This document shows positions 29,640-38,239 of a stretch of DNA of 64,000 bases, in pieces. The notes beneath the pieces were generated by a model that was not told the DNA's origin, did no database searches, and saw only the letters and a program-made list of their open reading frames with translations. The translations under genes and the position numbers were made by a program. Every line of letters starts with the position of its first letter. Within the stretch, counting starts at the first letter, position 1. This stretch comes from Longispora albida DSM 44784 (lineage in GTDB: Bacteria > Actinomycetota > Actinomycetes > Mycobacteriales > Micromonosporaceae), in NCBI RefSeq assembly GCF_000379825.1, contig NZ_KB903825.1, positions 1 to 64,000 of the forward strand, written 5' to 3'.

Positions 29640-30449
29640 TCATGACGCGGCCTCCTTCCGGCGCTGATGGCTCGCTGAAGAATACAAGCATACGGCCGCC
29701 GCCGCAGCCAGGTTCAGGCTCTCGGCCCTGCCGTGGATCGGTACCCGGACGCGGGCGTCCGCCGCCTCCAGCAGCTCCTGCGGCAGCCCGTGCGCCTCGG
29801 AGCCGAACAGCCAGGCCGTCGGGCGGGACAGCCGGGCGTGGCCCAGCTCGTCCAGGGACTCGGCCCCGTACCCGGTGGTCGCGAAGACCTGCAGGCCGGC
29901 GTCCTTCAGCGCGGTCACGACCCCCAGCGGGGAGCCGCCTCGGACCACGTCCACATGGAACAGGCTGCCGGCCGTCGAGCGGACGCACTTGCCGTTGTAG
30001 GGGTCGACGCTCGCGTCCGTGAAGACCACGGCGTCGGCACCGGCGGCGTCCGCCGTGCGGAGCACCGTACCGGCGTTGCCCGGATCGCGGATCTCGTTGA
30101 GCACCGCGACGAGCTGCGGCCGGGCGACCAGGGCTTCGGTGAGCGGCACGTCCACGTACTCGCACACCGCCACGACGCCCTGCGGCTGCACCGTCTCGCT
30201 CAGCGAGGCCAGGCCTGCCTCGGTCACGACGGACACCCTGGGCGCGTCGAAGCCGTACCGGCCGAGCGTCTCCTCCGTGCCGAACAGCTCGACGACCACG
30301 CCAGCGGTGATCGCCTCCCGGACGGCCTGCGGCCCCTCGGCGAGGAACCGCCGCCCGGCGTCGGCGTACCTGCGGCGCAGCAGTTTCCGGGCAGCAGAAA
30401 CCCGGGGGGTCCGCTCCGTGAACGGAACGATCCCCCCGGGCCTGGTCAT
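29640..30449 (-). CDS. TrmH/SpoU-family RNA 2'-O-methyltransferase
   Basis: A 269-residue SPOUT methyltransferase. An N-terminal substrate-binding domain (about 15-105) precedes the trefoil-knot domain with motif 1 NEIRDPGNAGTVLRTADAAG, motif 2 TAWLFGSEAHGLP and motif 3 VRVPIHGRAESLNLAAAAAVCLY. It most likely methylates rRNA. ATG 30449 begins 19 bases after rplT, and the gene is commonly found after infC-rpmI-rplT in actinobacteria. Confidence 0.93.
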   Translation of the reverse strand: MTRPGGIVPFTERTPRVSAARKLLRRRYADAGRRFLAEGPQAVREAITAGVVVELFGTEETLGRYGFDAPRVSVVTEAGLASLSETVQPQGVVAVCEYVDVPLTEALVARPQLVAVLNEIRDPGNAGTVLRTADAAGADAVVFTDASVDPYNGKCVRSTAGSLFHVDVVRGGSPLGVVTALKDAGLQVFATTGYGAESLDELGHARLSRPTAWLFGSEAHGLPQELLEAADARVRVPIHGRAESLNLAAAAAVCLYSSASHQRRKEAAS

Positions 30450-30468
30450 ACCTGTGTACCTATACCGC

Positions 30469-30849
30469 TCAGGCGGCCTTGGCGGCCTGCTGCGTCGGGG
30501 ACGCCGCGCGGGCGACCTCGACGATGGCGGCGAACGCCGGGGCGTCGTGCACGGCGATGTCGGCGAGAACCTTGCGGTCCACCTCGACACCGGCCAGGCG
30601 CAGGCCCTCGATGAAGCGGTTGTAGGTCATCCCGTTCGCACGCACGGCGGCGTTGATACGGGTGATCCACAGCTTGCGGAAGTCGCCCTTACGCTTGCGG
30701 CGGTCCCGGTAGGCGTAGGTCATCGAGTGGAGCATCTGCTCCTTGGCCTTGCGGTACAGCCGAGAGCGCTGGCCACGGTAGCCGCTGGCCTGCTCGAGGA
30801 TGACGCGACGCTTCTTCTGGGCGTTGACAGCCCTCTTCACGCGTGCCAC
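30469..30849 (-). CDS. rplT: 50S ribosomal protein L20
   Basis: A 126-residue basic protein starting [15 protein letters not shown], with the conserved [18 protein letters not shown] and [31 protein letters not shown]. It binds 23S rRNA early in assembly. Third gene of infC-rpmI-rplT. In firmicutes and enterobacteria L20 represses this operon; whether it does so here is unknown. Confidence 0.99.
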   Translation of the reverse strand: MARVKRAVNAQKKRRVILEQASGYRGQRSRLYRKAKEQMLHSMTYAYRDRRKRKGDFRKLWITRINAAVRANGMTYNRFIEGLRLAGVEVDRKVLADIAVHDAPAFAAIVEVARAASPTQQAAKAA

Positions 30850-30913
30850 GGTTCATTACTCCTTGTGTAACTGCCTCGCGCCGGGGCGAGGAACGAGCGG
30901 GACGGTGAAGGGG

Positions 30914-31108
30914 CTACTTGCCCAGCAGGCGCTTGACGCGCTTGGCGTCGGCGGGCGAGACCTCGGTGATGCCGCTCATCGCGCGGGTCTGCTTCGAGGA
31001 CTTGACCTCGAGCAGGTGGCGCTTGCCGGTCTTCTCGCGCATCAACTTGCCGGAGCCGGTCACCCGGATTCGCTTGCCAGTGCCGGTGTGGCTCTTCTGC
31101 TTCGGCAT
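30914..31108 (-). CDS. rpmI: 50S ribosomal protein L35
   Basis: A 64-residue basic protein ([25 protein letters not shown]... VKRLLGK), full length for the family. It lies 36 bases after infC and 64 bases before rplT on the same strand. Confidence 0.99.
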   Translation of the reverse strand: MPKQKSHTGTGKRIRVTGSGKLMREKTGKRHLLEVKSSKQTRAMSGITEVSPADAKRVKRLLGK

Positions 31109-31144
31109 CGCTCTACTCTCCTACGTACTGACTGAAATTAGGTC

Positions 31145-31744
31145 TTACTCGGCGGCCGGCGCTTCGGCCTCGACCGGAGCGTCCTCGGCCGGCTCGTCCG
31201 CTGACGCGCCACCCTTGACCGCTGCGGCCTTCACCGTGCGGTGCGGCGCGAGGACCATGATCATGTTCCGCCCGTCCTGCTTGGGGGCGGATTCGACGAA
31301 CCCGAGGTCCGTGATCTCCTCGGCGAGCTTGCGCAGCAGGCGGAAGCCCAGTTCCGGGCGGCTCTGCTCACGACCACGGAACATGATCGTGACCTTGACC
31401 TTGTCACCGGCCTTCAGGAACCGCACGACGTGACCCTTCTTGGTCTCGTAGTCGTGCGAGTCGATCTTCGGGCGGAGCTTCATCTCCTTGATGACGGTCT
31501 GCTGCTGGTTCCGCCGAGCCTCACGCGCCTTCAGCGCGGTCTCGTACTTGAACTTGCCGTAGTCCATGAGCTTGCACACGGGCGGGCGAGCCATGGGTGC
31601 GACTTCGACCAGATCCAGATCGACGTCCGACGCCAGCTGCAGAGCCTGCTCGAGCGGGACGATGCCCACCTGCTCACCCTGCGGGCCAACCAATCGGACC
31701 TCGCGCGCACGGATCTGCTCGTTTACGCGGACGTCGGCGCTGAT
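31145..31744 (-). CDS. infC: Translation initiation factor IF-3, AUC start
   Basis: A 199-residue IF3. The conserved N-domain begins [23 protein letters not shown], upstream of the first ordinary start codon (TTG at 31693). The frame opens at an ATC codon (31742-31744) placed 4 bases after GAGGAGG, with no ATG, GTG or TTG giving a full N-domain. infC is known to use rare AUU or AUC starts, which IF3 itself discriminates against, giving autoregulation. The C-domain (about 90-175) has the [12 protein letters not shown] and [13 protein letters not shown] segments. A Glu/Ala-rich tail ends the protein. Confidence 0.95.
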   Translation of the reverse strand: MSADVRVNEQIRAREVRLVGPQGEQVGIVPLEQALQLASDVDLDLVEVAPMARPPVCKLMDYGKFKYETALKAREARRNQQQTVIKEMKLRPKIDSHDYETKKGHVVRFLKAGDKVKVTIMFRGREQSRPELGFRLLRKLAEEITDLGFVESAPKQDGRNMIMVLAPHRTVKAAAVKGGASADEPAEDAPVEAEAPAAE

Positions 31745-32040
31745 GGGGCCTCCTCGTTTAGTGCCTGGTCAGTGCGTCGCCCTCCAACGCGAAGAAGCCC
31801 CGGCACGCATGCCAGGGCCCCAACTCGACCGGTCACGTGCCAGACGGCACGCTGCGCCAGCCACACTCGTGTGGCCACACACCAGGAGAACCCGCTCGGG
31901 GCTCTCTCCAGGACCGGGACCCGGCTGCCATCAGCGGCTCGGGTGGGAGCGGGGCTCCGCTTTGACTGCCATCACAGGGGACGGCGCGGTCGACCTGGCC
32001 AGCGTACACCATGCCCCGGGCCGGCGCCCGGCGGTCCCGA
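31745..32040 (-). promoter_or_regulatory. infC: infC leader region with attenuator-like hairpin
   Basis: Nearly 300 bases separate infC from the PH-domain gene. On the minus strand 31796-31821 forms GCCCTGGCA-TGCG-TGCCGGGGC followed by TTCTT, about 50 bases before the start codon, like an intrinsic terminator. Smaller hairpins (for example GTGCC-GTCT-GGCAC near 31845) lie upstream. No protein gene seen. A long leader with attenuation is common for infC-rpmI-rplT; the mechanism here is not readable. Confidence 0.5.
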
Positions 32041-32487
32041 TCACACCCCGGAGGCTGTGGCCCTGGCCGAGCTGTGCAGGGCGCGCAGGCCACGGACGGC
32101 CTCGACTGCGTACCCCTTGTCGGTGGCCTGCACCGCCATGACGGCGAGCACGTCGTCGCTCTCCAGCTCCAGGGTCACCCACGGGCTGCCCCGGTCGAAG
32201 CGGATCTCGCGGACCACGTCCCAGGGCAGGTCGTACTTGCCAGCCAGGTTGGTGACCCTGATCCCGGCCTCGTCGGCCTCGACCTTGAGCCGGGTGAACC
32301 ACAGGATCGCGCCAGCCCCCAGCCAGCCGAGGACGATCATGGCGATCTGGTCACCGACCCCGAAGACGACAACGCCTTCCTTCTCCCCGCGCAGGCCCAG
32401 CGCCACCACGGTGAACACGAGCGCGACCGCGGCGGCGGCGATGACGCAGACGATCCGGGCGCGGCGGGGCCTGGCGGTGACAGTCAT
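32041..32487 (-). CDS. PH-domain membrane protein
   Basis: A 148-residue protein with two membrane helices (about 11-33 and 45-66) followed by a bacterial PH-like domain (LKVEADEAGIRVTNLAGKYDLPWDVVREIRFDRGSPWVTLEL). This is the gene usually found at the end of the riboflavin/histidine cluster in actinobacteria. Function unknown, probably at the membrane. The ATG at 32487 has a weak ribosome binding site. Confidence 0.85.
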   Translation of the reverse strand: MTVTARPRRARIVCVIAAAAVALVFTVVALGLRGEKEGVVVFGVGDQIAMIVLGWLGAGAILWFTRLKVEADEAGIRVTNLAGKYDLPWDVVREIRFDRGSPWVTLELESDDVLAVMAVQATDKGYAVEAVRGLRALHSSARATASGV

Positions 32488-32598
32488 GCGCGAAGGGTAC
32501 CGAGCAGAGCCGGGGTCACAGACGGCAGGCGTGGATGCCGGTGACGAGGATCCCCCGCGCGGTGCAGCGGGGACACGGTCGGCGACTCGATGCCGGGG

Positions 32599-32829
32599 TC
32601 AGCGCGCAGGCCGCGTCGAGGTGGCGGCCCGGACGTCGTAGCTGAGCATCACGTACTCGCGGGCGGCCAGTACACCGTGGAGCCGGCGGGTGACCTGGGC
32701 GGCGCCGGAGCCCACGTACGTGGCGATGTCGCGGGGCCGGAGGTAGAAGAACTCGACGCCGGCGGCGGGGACGGCCCACGTCAGGTCACGCTCGGAGGCG
32801 CGCTGGCGGTACCCGGCCTCGCAGAACAT
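32599..32829 (-). CDS. Small hypothetical protein, 76 residues
   Basis: A short frame between hisE and the PH-domain gene. It reads MFCEAGYRQRASERDLTW... with no membrane segment or recognised motif. Relatives usually have hisG at this position, but this sequence does not resemble the ATP phosphoribosyltransferase. The frame could be real or chance; its GC-rich codon pattern is acceptable but the ribosome binding site is not strong. Confidence 0.4.
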   Translation of the reverse strand: MFCEAGYRQRASERDLTWAVPAAGVEFFYLRPRDIATYVGSGAAQVTRRLHGVLAAREYVMLSYDVRAATSTRPAR

Positions 32830-32893
32830 GGCTGCCGCCGGGGCCGCGAGGGGCCTGAGCCGGGGAGGGCGATCCGGAGCACGGTACGGGGAA

Positions 32894-33157
32894 TCAGAGG
32901 TGTTTGTAGACGTCCTTGAGCTCCAGGCCGCAGGCGAGCATCAGGACCTGGGCGTGGTAGAGCAGCTGGGAGATCTCCTCGGCGGCGCGCTCCGGCGTCT
33001 CGTGCTCGGCGGCCATCCAGGATTCGGCGGCCTCCTCGACGACCTTCTTGCCGATCGCGTGCACGCCGGCCTCCAGCGCGGCGACGGTCCCGGAGCCGGG
33101 GGTGCGTGCCGCAGCGGTGGCCGACAGTTCAGCGAACAGTTCGTCGAAGGTCTTCAC
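32894..33157 (-). CDS. hisE: Phosphoribosyl-ATP pyrophosphatase
   Basis: An 87-residue MazG-fold enzyme for histidine step 2, hydrolysing phosphoribosyl-ATP. It has [16 protein letters not shown] at the start and the metal-binding [15 protein letters not shown] and [20 protein letters not shown] helices. GTG 33157 follows GAGG; an ATG at 33166 is an alternative. The partner hisG, normally next to it, is missing from this neighbourhood. Confidence 0.95.
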   Translation of the reverse strand: MKTFDELFAELSATAAARTPGSGTVAALEAGVHAIGKKVVEEAAESWMAAEHETPERAAEEISQLLYHAQVLMLACGLELKDVYKHL

Positions 33158-33277
33158 GGGCCTCATTCTGCCAGCTGTGACAGCCCTCCCCTGGCAGCCC
33201 GGAGGCTGTGTCACATGCCGGGAAAGCCGGCCGGCAAAACCGCCAGTTGATCGCCAGGTGCCGATACCCTCGGGGCT

Positions 33278-34813
33278 ATGAACAGCGCTGACGTGGTCAT
33301 CATCGGTTCTGGGCACAACGGTCTGGTCTCCGCGGTGCTGCTGGCCCGCGCCGGGCTGGACGTCGTGGTGCTGGAGGCGGCATCCGAGCTGGGCGGTGCC
33401 ACCCGCACCGAGCACCCCTTCCCCAAGGTGCCGGGGCTCGGCCAGTCGACCGGGTCGTACCTGCTCGGCCTGATGCCGCCGGAGCTGATGCGGACCCTGG
33501 ACGTGAGCCTGCCGGTGCTGCGCCGCGAGCCGCACTACTTCCTGCCGACGCCCGGCTCGCAGTACCTGCTGTTCGGCAGCGATCCGGCCGCGACCAGGGC
33601 GCAGATGGCCGAGTTCTTCTCCCCCGCAGACGTGGCGGCCGACGAGGCGATGCAGGCGGAGATCGCCGCGCTGCGCGAGGACCTGGCCCCGGCCTGGCTG
33701 CTGCCGCCGGAGACCGCCGAGGCGACCGCCGAGCGCTACATCCGGCCGCAGCTCCGCCAGGTCTTCCTCGATCTCGTACGGGGCTCGGTGGCTGACTATC
33801 TGGCGCGCTTCGAGTTCCAGAGCGAACTGCTCATTTCCATGTACGCGGTGACCGACGGCCTCTCCGGCCTCAACGCCGGCCCCGACGACCCCGGTACCGG
33901 GCACAACTTCCTCGTGCACAACATGTGCCGCCTCCCGGGCGCCGGCGGCACGTGGATGATCGTGGCCGGCGGCATGGGTACCGTGTCGCGGACCTTCGCC
34001 GACGCCGCCGTGAAGGCCGGGGCCCGGATCGAGACCGACGCCCGGGTCAGGAGGGTGCTGACCAGCGGCGGCGCGGTGTCCGGTGTGGAGCTCGCCGACG
34101 GGCGGGAGTGGCGCGCGCCGGTCGTGCTGGGCGCCTGCGACCCGTACCAGCTGATGGAGCTGGCCGACCTGCCCGAGGACCTGACCAGCCGGATGTCGGC
34201 GGTGCGGAGGACCGGCACGACGCTCAAGGTGAACCTGGCGCTGAGCGACCTCCCCCGGTTCTCCTGCCTGCCGGACGGCGAGCGTAACCCGTGGGGCTCG
34301 ACGATCCACCTGCTGCCGGGCTCGGGTGGCGAGGAGCCGCCGATGGCCGCGCTGCGCCGGATGTGGGCCCAGGTGCAGGCCGGGCAGCTGCCGGACGAGC
34401 CGACGATCGAGTGGTACGTGCACACCACCGTCGACCCTTCGCTCCAGGACGCGGCCGGGCACCACTCGTCTGCGCTGTTCGTCCAGTCGGTCCCCTACGC
34501 CCCGGACGACCCCGACTGGGACTCCTATGTGGAGCACCTGCTGGGCATCTGCGAGCGGTACGCGCCGGGCACGCGCGACCTGGTCGCCGACATGTACCCG
34601 CTCAACCCGCAGGGCATCGAGCAGCATTTCGGGATCACGGGCGGGCACATCCACCACGTCGACAACACGGTGTCCTTCGCCGACCGGATGCCGTACGCGA
34701 CCGGCGTGCCGGGCCTCTACGCCGGCTCGGCCGGCTGCCACCCGGCCGGGAGCGTGATCGGCGCGGCCGGCCACAACGCGGCCCAGCTCATCCTGCACGA
34801 CCTGGCGACATGA
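33278..34813 (+). CDS. Phytoene-dehydrogenase-like FAD oxidoreductase
   Basis: A 511-residue flavoprotein of the amine-oxidase/phytoene desaturase superfamily, close in layout to PYROXD2-type proteins. It has an N-terminal FAD-binding [27 protein letters not shown] (GxGxxG, residues 8-34), [11 protein letters not shown] and a C-terminal FAD-contact segment [23 protein letters not shown]. No carotenoid genes are nearby, so the substrate is unknown. Only a short gap with no ribosome binding site precedes ATG 33278, so a leaderless message is likely. It lies inside the his/rib gene cluster in opposite orientation and may be an insertion. Confidence 0.88.
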   Translation: MNSADVVIIGSGHNGLVSAVLLARAGLDVVVLEAASELGGATRTEHPFPKVPGLGQSTGSYLLGLMPPELMRTLDVSLPVLRREPHYFLPTPGSQYLLFGSDPAATRAQMAEFFSPADVAADEAMQAEIAALREDLAPAWLLPPETAEATAERYIRPQLRQVFLDLVRGSVADYLARFEFQSELLISMYAVTDGLSGLNAGPDDPGTGHNFLVHNMCRLPGAGGTWMIVAGGMGTVSRTFADAAVKAGARIETDARVRRVLTSGGAVSGVELADGREWRAPVVLGACDPYQLMELADLPEDLTSRMSAVRRTGTTLKVNLALSDLPRFSCLPDGERNPWGSTIHLLPGSGGEEPPMAALRRMWAQVQAGQLPDEPTIEWYVHTTVDPSLQDAAGHHSSALFVQSVPYAPDDPDWDSYVEHLLGICERYAPGTRDLVADMYPLNPQGIEQHFGITGGHIHHVDNTVSFADRMPYATGVPGLYAGSAGCHPAGSVIGAAGHNAAQLILHDLAT

Positions 34814-34815
34814 GA

Positions 34816-34845
34816 AGGACGGGCACCCTGCCGGGTGCCCGTCCT
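34816..34845. terminator. Bidirectional terminator
   Basis: A perfect 13-base-pair inverted repeat (34816-34828 with 34833-34845, loop TGCC) lies between the convergent oxidoreductase and ribH, starting right after the oxidoreductase stop. Confidence 0.85.
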
Positions 34846-34852
34846 CTCGGTA

Positions 34853-35323
34853 CTAGCTCAGTGCGCGGAGCGTGAGGGCGGCGTCGAGGACGGCGACCGC
34901 CGTCGACCAGCCCTTGTCCTCCGAGGAACCTTCGAGTCCTGCCCGGTCCTTGGCCTGGTCGAGGGTGTTCACGGTGAGCACGCCGTGCCCGACCGGCGTG
35001 GCCTCGTCCAGGGCCACCCGGGTCAGGCCCTCGGTGACCGAGTCGCACACGTAGTCGAAGTGTGCCGTCTCGCCGCGGATCACGACGCCGAGGGCGACCA
35101 CCGCGTCGTACTTACGGGCCAGCGCCTGCGCCACGACCGGCAGCTCGACCGAGCCGGCCACCCGCCGGACGTCCACAGTGGTCACACCGCACGCCTTGGC
35201 CGCGGCCTCGGCCCGGGCGACGAGCTGGTCGGTGATGTCGTGGTGCCAGCGGGCCGCGACGATGCCCAGCGACAGGCCGGCAGCGTCCACGGTGTCCACG
35301 GCGTCCGCGCCGAACCCGGCCAT
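34853..35323 (-). CDS. ribH: 6,7-dimethyl-8-ribityllumazine synthase
   Basis: A 156-residue lumazine synthase, the penultimate riboflavin enzyme, which forms capsid-like 60-mers or pentamers. It has VAARWHHDITDQLV, VAGSVELPVVAQAL, GVVIRGETAHFDYVCDSVTEGLTRV (catalytic His near 94) and VLTVNTLDQAKDRAG. ATG 35323 shares a base with the ribBA stop (TGATG). Last gene of the rib operon. Confidence 0.97.
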   Translation of the reverse strand: MAGFGADAVDTVDAAGLSLGIVAARWHHDITDQLVARAEAAAKACGVTTVDVRRVAGSVELPVVAQALARKYDAVVALGVVIRGETAHFDYVCDSVTEGLTRVALDEATPVGHGVLTVNTLDQAKDRAGLEGSSEDKGWSTAVAVLDAALTLRALS

Positions 35324-36546
35324 CAGGCACTCTCCTTCGCGGTGTTCAGGTCGATCAGGTGCCCCATCCTGTCACGCTTGGTCCGCAGATAGCCGACGTT
35401 CTCCGGCGTTTCGCGGCTGGGCAGCGGGACCCGGCCGAGGACCTCCAGGCCGTAGCCCTCCAGCCCGGCACGCTTGGCCGGGTTGTTGGTCAGCAGCCGC
35501 ATGGTCTTCACGCCGAGGTCGGCGAGGATCTGCGCGCCGGTGCCGTAGTCGCGGGCGTCGGCCGGCAGGCCCAGGTCCAGGTTGGCGTCCACGGTGTCGC
35601 GGCCGAGATCCTGGAGCTGGTACGCCTGGAGCTTGTGCAGCAGGCCGATCCCCCGGCCCTCGTGGCCACGGACGTAGAGCACGACGCCCCGGCCCTCGGC
35701 GGCAACCAGGTCCAGCGCCGACTCCAGCTGCGGGCCGCAGTCGCAGCGCAGGGAGCCGAACACGTCACCGGTGAGGCATTCGGAGTGCACGCGGACCAGC
35801 ACGTCCTCGCCGTCGCCGATCTCGCCGTACACGAGGGCGATGTGCTCGGTCGGGTCGAAGTTCACCCGGTACCCGATGGCGCGGAACTCGCCCATCGGCA
35901 GCGGCAGCCGGGCCTCTGCTGCCCGCTCGACCTGCTTCTCCGCCCGCCGCCGGTACGCGATGAGGTCGGCGATCGTGATCAGGAGCAGGCCGTGCTCCTC
36001 ACAGAACTTCTCCAGGTCCGGCAGGCGCATCATCGTGCCGTCGGGGTTGATGATCTCGCAGATGACGCCGGCTGGCTTGCGCCCGGCCAGCTTCGCCAGG
36101 TCCACGCCGGCCTCGGTGTGGCCGGGGCGGCGGAGCACGCCGCCGGGCTTGGCACGCAGCGGGAACACGTGACCGGGGCGTACCAGGTCGTCCGGAACGC
36201 TCGCCGGGTCGGCCAGCAGCTGGATCGTCCGGGTACGGTCGGCGGCGGAGATGCCGGTGGTGATGCCCTCGCGGGCGTCCACGGAGACCGTGAAGGCCGT
36301 GCCGTGCTTCTCCGTGTTGTTGCTGACCATGTCGTCGATGTGCAGCCGTTCGAGGTCGGAGCCCTCCATCGGCACGCAGAGCAGGCCACGGCAGTGGGTC
36401 ATCATGAACGCGACCAGCTCCGGGGTCACCGCGTCGGCGGCGAAGACGAAGTCGCCCTCGTTCTCCCGGTCCTCGTCGTCGACGACCACGATGCCCTGCC
36501 CGGCCGCGATGGCGGCGACGGCTTCTTCGATGCTCGCGAAAGTCAT
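35323..36546 (-). CDS. ribBA: 3,4-dihydroxy-2-butanone-4-phosphate synthase / GTP cyclohydrolase II
   Basis: A 407-residue fusion. Residues 1-200 are RibB ([54 protein letters not shown]). Residues 205-400 are RibA, with the zinc cysteines in [24 protein letters not shown] and the GTP site [12 protein letters not shown]. It supplies both precursors of riboflavin. ATG 36546 overlaps the ribE stop (ATGA). Confidence 0.97.
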   Translation of the reverse strand: MTFASIEEAVAAIAAGQGIVVVDDEDRENEGDFVFAADAVTPELVAFMMTHCRGLLCVPMEGSDLERLHIDDMVSNNTEKHGTAFTVSVDAREGITTGISAADRTRTIQLLADPASVPDDLVRPGHVFPLRAKPGGVLRRPGHTEAGVDLAKLAGRKPAGVICEIINPDGTMMRLPDLEKFCEEHGLLLITIADLIAYRRRAEKQVERAAEARLPLPMGEFRAIGYRVNFDPTEHIALVYGEIGDGEDVLVRVHSECLTGDVFGSLRCDCGPQLESALDLVAAEGRGVVLYVRGHEGRGIGLLHKLQAYQLQDLGRDTVDANLDLGLPADARDYGTGAQILADLGVKTMRLLTNNPAKRAGLEGYGLEVLGRVPLPSRETPENVGYLRTKRDRMGHLIDLNTAKESA

Positions 36547-37133
36547 GACGTCCTCACCAGCTTCTCGACGTACTTGGCGATCACGTCGATCTCAAGGTTG
36601 ACCAGGTCACCGGGGCCCTTGCGGCCGAGCGTGGTGAGTTCGAGGGTGGTGGGGATCAGGCTGACGGTGAAGCTCTCCTCGTCGAGGGCGCTGACCGTGA
36701 GCGAGATGCCGTCCACAGTGATCGAGCCCTTCTCGACCACATACCGGTTGAGGTCGGCCGGGAGCGTGATCCGGACGTCCTCCCAGCCGCCGCCCGGCGA
36801 CCGGCTGATGATCGAGCCGGTCCCGTCGACGTGGCCCTGGACGAGGTGCCCGCCGAGCCGCGTGCTGAGCGTGGCGGCCCGTTCGAGGTTGACGCGGTCG
36901 CCGACCTGGAGAGCGCCGAGCGAGCTGCGGTCGAAGGATTCCTTCATGACGTCGGCCGTGAACGCGTCACCCTCGTTCGTGACGACCGTCAGGCACACGC
37001 CGTTGACCGCGATCGAGTCGCCGTGCTGGGCGTCCTTGGTGACTTTCGGGCCCCGGACGGTGATCACGGCTTCGGAGCCGCGCCACTCGAGGGCGACGAG
37101 TTCGCCGAGTTCCTCGACGATTCCCGTGAACAT
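36543..37133 (-). CDS. ribE: Riboflavin synthase alpha chain
   Basis: A 196-residue enzyme made of two similar lumazine-binding barrels, dismutating two lumazines to riboflavin. It starts [12 protein letters not shown], and has the [13 protein letters not shown] and [13 protein letters not shown] repeats of barrel 1 and the [17 protein letters not shown] repeat of barrel 2. ATG 37133 opens the operon, directly behind the FMN riboswitch and its terminator. ribD is not in this operon. Confidence 0.97.
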   Translation of the reverse strand: MFTGIVEELGELVALEWRGSEAVITVRGPKVTKDAQHGDSIAVNGVCLTVVTNEGDAFTADVMKESFDRSSLGALQVGDRVNLERAATLSTRLGGHLVQGHVDGTGSIISRSPGGGWEDVRITLPADLNRYVVEKGSITVDGISLTVSALDEESFTVSLIPTTLELTTLGRKGPGDLVNLEIDVIAKYVEKLVRTS

Positions 37134-37196
37134 AGATGCTGACCCCTTCAATAGGTTTGAGGGGCGCAGGGGCACGGGGTGGCACGCGCGTACACG

Positions 37197-37229
37197 AAAA
37201 AGCACGCGGACCACCCGGCCTCCGCGCGC
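37197..37229 (-). terminator. ribE: Riboswitch expression-platform terminator
   Basis: On the minus strand GCGCGCGGA (37221-37229) pairs with TCCGCGTGC (37202-37210), followed by TTTTT (37197-37201). This is an intrinsic terminator between the FMN aptamer and ribE. FMN binding should favour it and shut the operon. Confidence 0.8.
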
Positions 37230-37230
37230 T

Positions 37231-37346
37231 GAACTCCCATCCGGACTCTCACCGTCGGCCCCGTGATTTCAACGGGTCAACCGGTCACTGGCTGTGACCG
37301 GGTCGCGGGCTCTCACCGCCGGTTCGGAATTGCACCGACCCCGCCA
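37231..37346 (-). promoter_or_regulatory. ribE: FMN riboswitch (RFN element)
   Basis: Reading the minus strand, the region has the RFN aptamer landmarks in order: GGGGTCGGTGCAATTCCGAACCGGCGGTGAG split around 37301-37346, AGAGCCCGCGACC, a variable stem (GACCGG...CCGGTC), CGGGGCCGACGGTGAGAGTCCGGATGGGAG near 37235-37265. It senses flavin mononucleotide and controls ribE-ribBA-ribH by transcription attenuation through the adjacent terminator. Ends are approximate. Confidence 0.93.
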
Positions 37347-37424
37347 GCGCGTGGTGGGTTCTACCCGTCAGTTTCGCACGGGCCGGGGCGGCCACCGAGC
37401 ATGGGAGACGGAGTTCACAGCCAG

Positions 37425-37430
37425 TAGGGT
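37425..37430 (+). promoter_or_regulatory. -10 box upstream of modB leader ORF
   Basis: TAGGGT lies 6 bases before GTG 37437, which starts a 10-codon frame overlapping modB. The same TAGGGT/6-base layout precedes the glutamine-synthetase-like gene at 45.1 kb. It predicts a leaderless message. Confidence 0.5.
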
Positions 37431-37436
37431 GTCTGC

Positions 37437-37469
37437 GTGAGACGTCCCCGCCATGCCCTGATGTCGTGA
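37437..37469 (+). CDS. 10-residue leader ORF coupled to modB
   Basis: A GTG-started frame reading MRRPRHALMS and ending in a TGA that overlaps the GTG of modB (GTGA). modB itself has no ribosome binding site, so translation of this tiny leaderless frame followed by reinitiation would explain how modB is translated. The peptide is basic and probably has no function of its own. Alternatively modB's transcript begins elsewhere and the frame is chance. Confidence 0.35.
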   Translation: MRRPRHALMS

Positions 37470-38239
37470 AAAGGCGCGTTCCCGCAGCTCTGCTGGGGCC
37501 TGCGCTGATCGGGCTGGCCCTGCTGGTGCTGCCGCTGGCCGGGCTGGTGATCCGGGCGCCGTGGCGGGGCATCGGCACCCGGCTGGCCGATCCGGCCGTG
37601 CTGGAGGCCCTGCGGTTGTCCATCGTCACGGCCACCTGCGCGACCGTTCTGGCGATTTTCTTCGGTGTACCGCTGGCGTGGCTGCTCGCCCGCGTCGCGT
37701 TCCGTGGTCGCCGGTTCGTGCGGGCGCTCGTGACGCTGCCGCTGGTCCTGCCGCCGGTCGTCGGGGGCGTGGCGCTGCTGCTCGTGTTCGGCCGGCGCGG
37801 CCTGGTCGGCGAGTGGCTCGAACCGCTGGGGATCACGCTGCCGTTCACGACGGCGGGTGTCGTGCTGGCCGAGACGTTCGTGGCGATGCCGTTCCTGGTC
37901 ATCGCGGTAGAGGGGGCGCTGCGCGGAGCCGACGAGCGGTACGAGGAGGCCGCGGCGACCCTGGGTGCCAGCCGGCTCACCGCCTTCCGCCGGGTGACGC
38001 TCCCGCTCGCCATGCCCGGTATCGCGGCCGGGGCCGTGCTGTGCTGGGCGCGGGCGCTCGGCGAGTTCGGGGCGACGATCACGTTCGCCGGGAACTTCCC
38101 CGGGCGGACGCAGACCATGCCGCTGGCCGTGTACCTGGCGCTGGAGACCGACCCGGCGGCGGCCATCACGCTCAGCCTGGTCCTGCTGGCCGTCAGCATC
38201 ACGATCCTCGCGCTGCTGCGGGACCGGTGGGTGTCATGA
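37466..38239 (+). CDS. modB: Molybdate ABC transporter permease
   Basis: A 257-residue inner-membrane permease with about five to six helices and the ABC permease EAA loop EEAAATLGASRLTAFRRVTLPLAMPG (about 160-185), followed by ARALGEFGATITFAGNFPGRTQTMP, a stretch typical of ModB. It imports molybdate with modC. The GTG start at 37466 overlaps a 10-codon leader frame. The periplasmic-type binding protein gene modA is not upstream here. Confidence 0.9.
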   Translation: MKRRVPAALLGPALIGLALLVLPLAGLVIRAPWRGIGTRLADPAVLEALRLSIVTATCATVLAIFFGVPLAWLLARVAFRGRRFVRALVTLPLVLPPVVGGVALLLVFGRRGLVGEWLEPLGITLPFTTAGVVLAETFVAMPFLVIAVEGALRGADERYEEAAATLGASRLTAFRRVTLPLAMPGIAAGAVLCWARALGEFGATITFAGNFPGRTQTMPLAVYLALETDPAAAITLSLVLLAVSITILALLRDRWVS

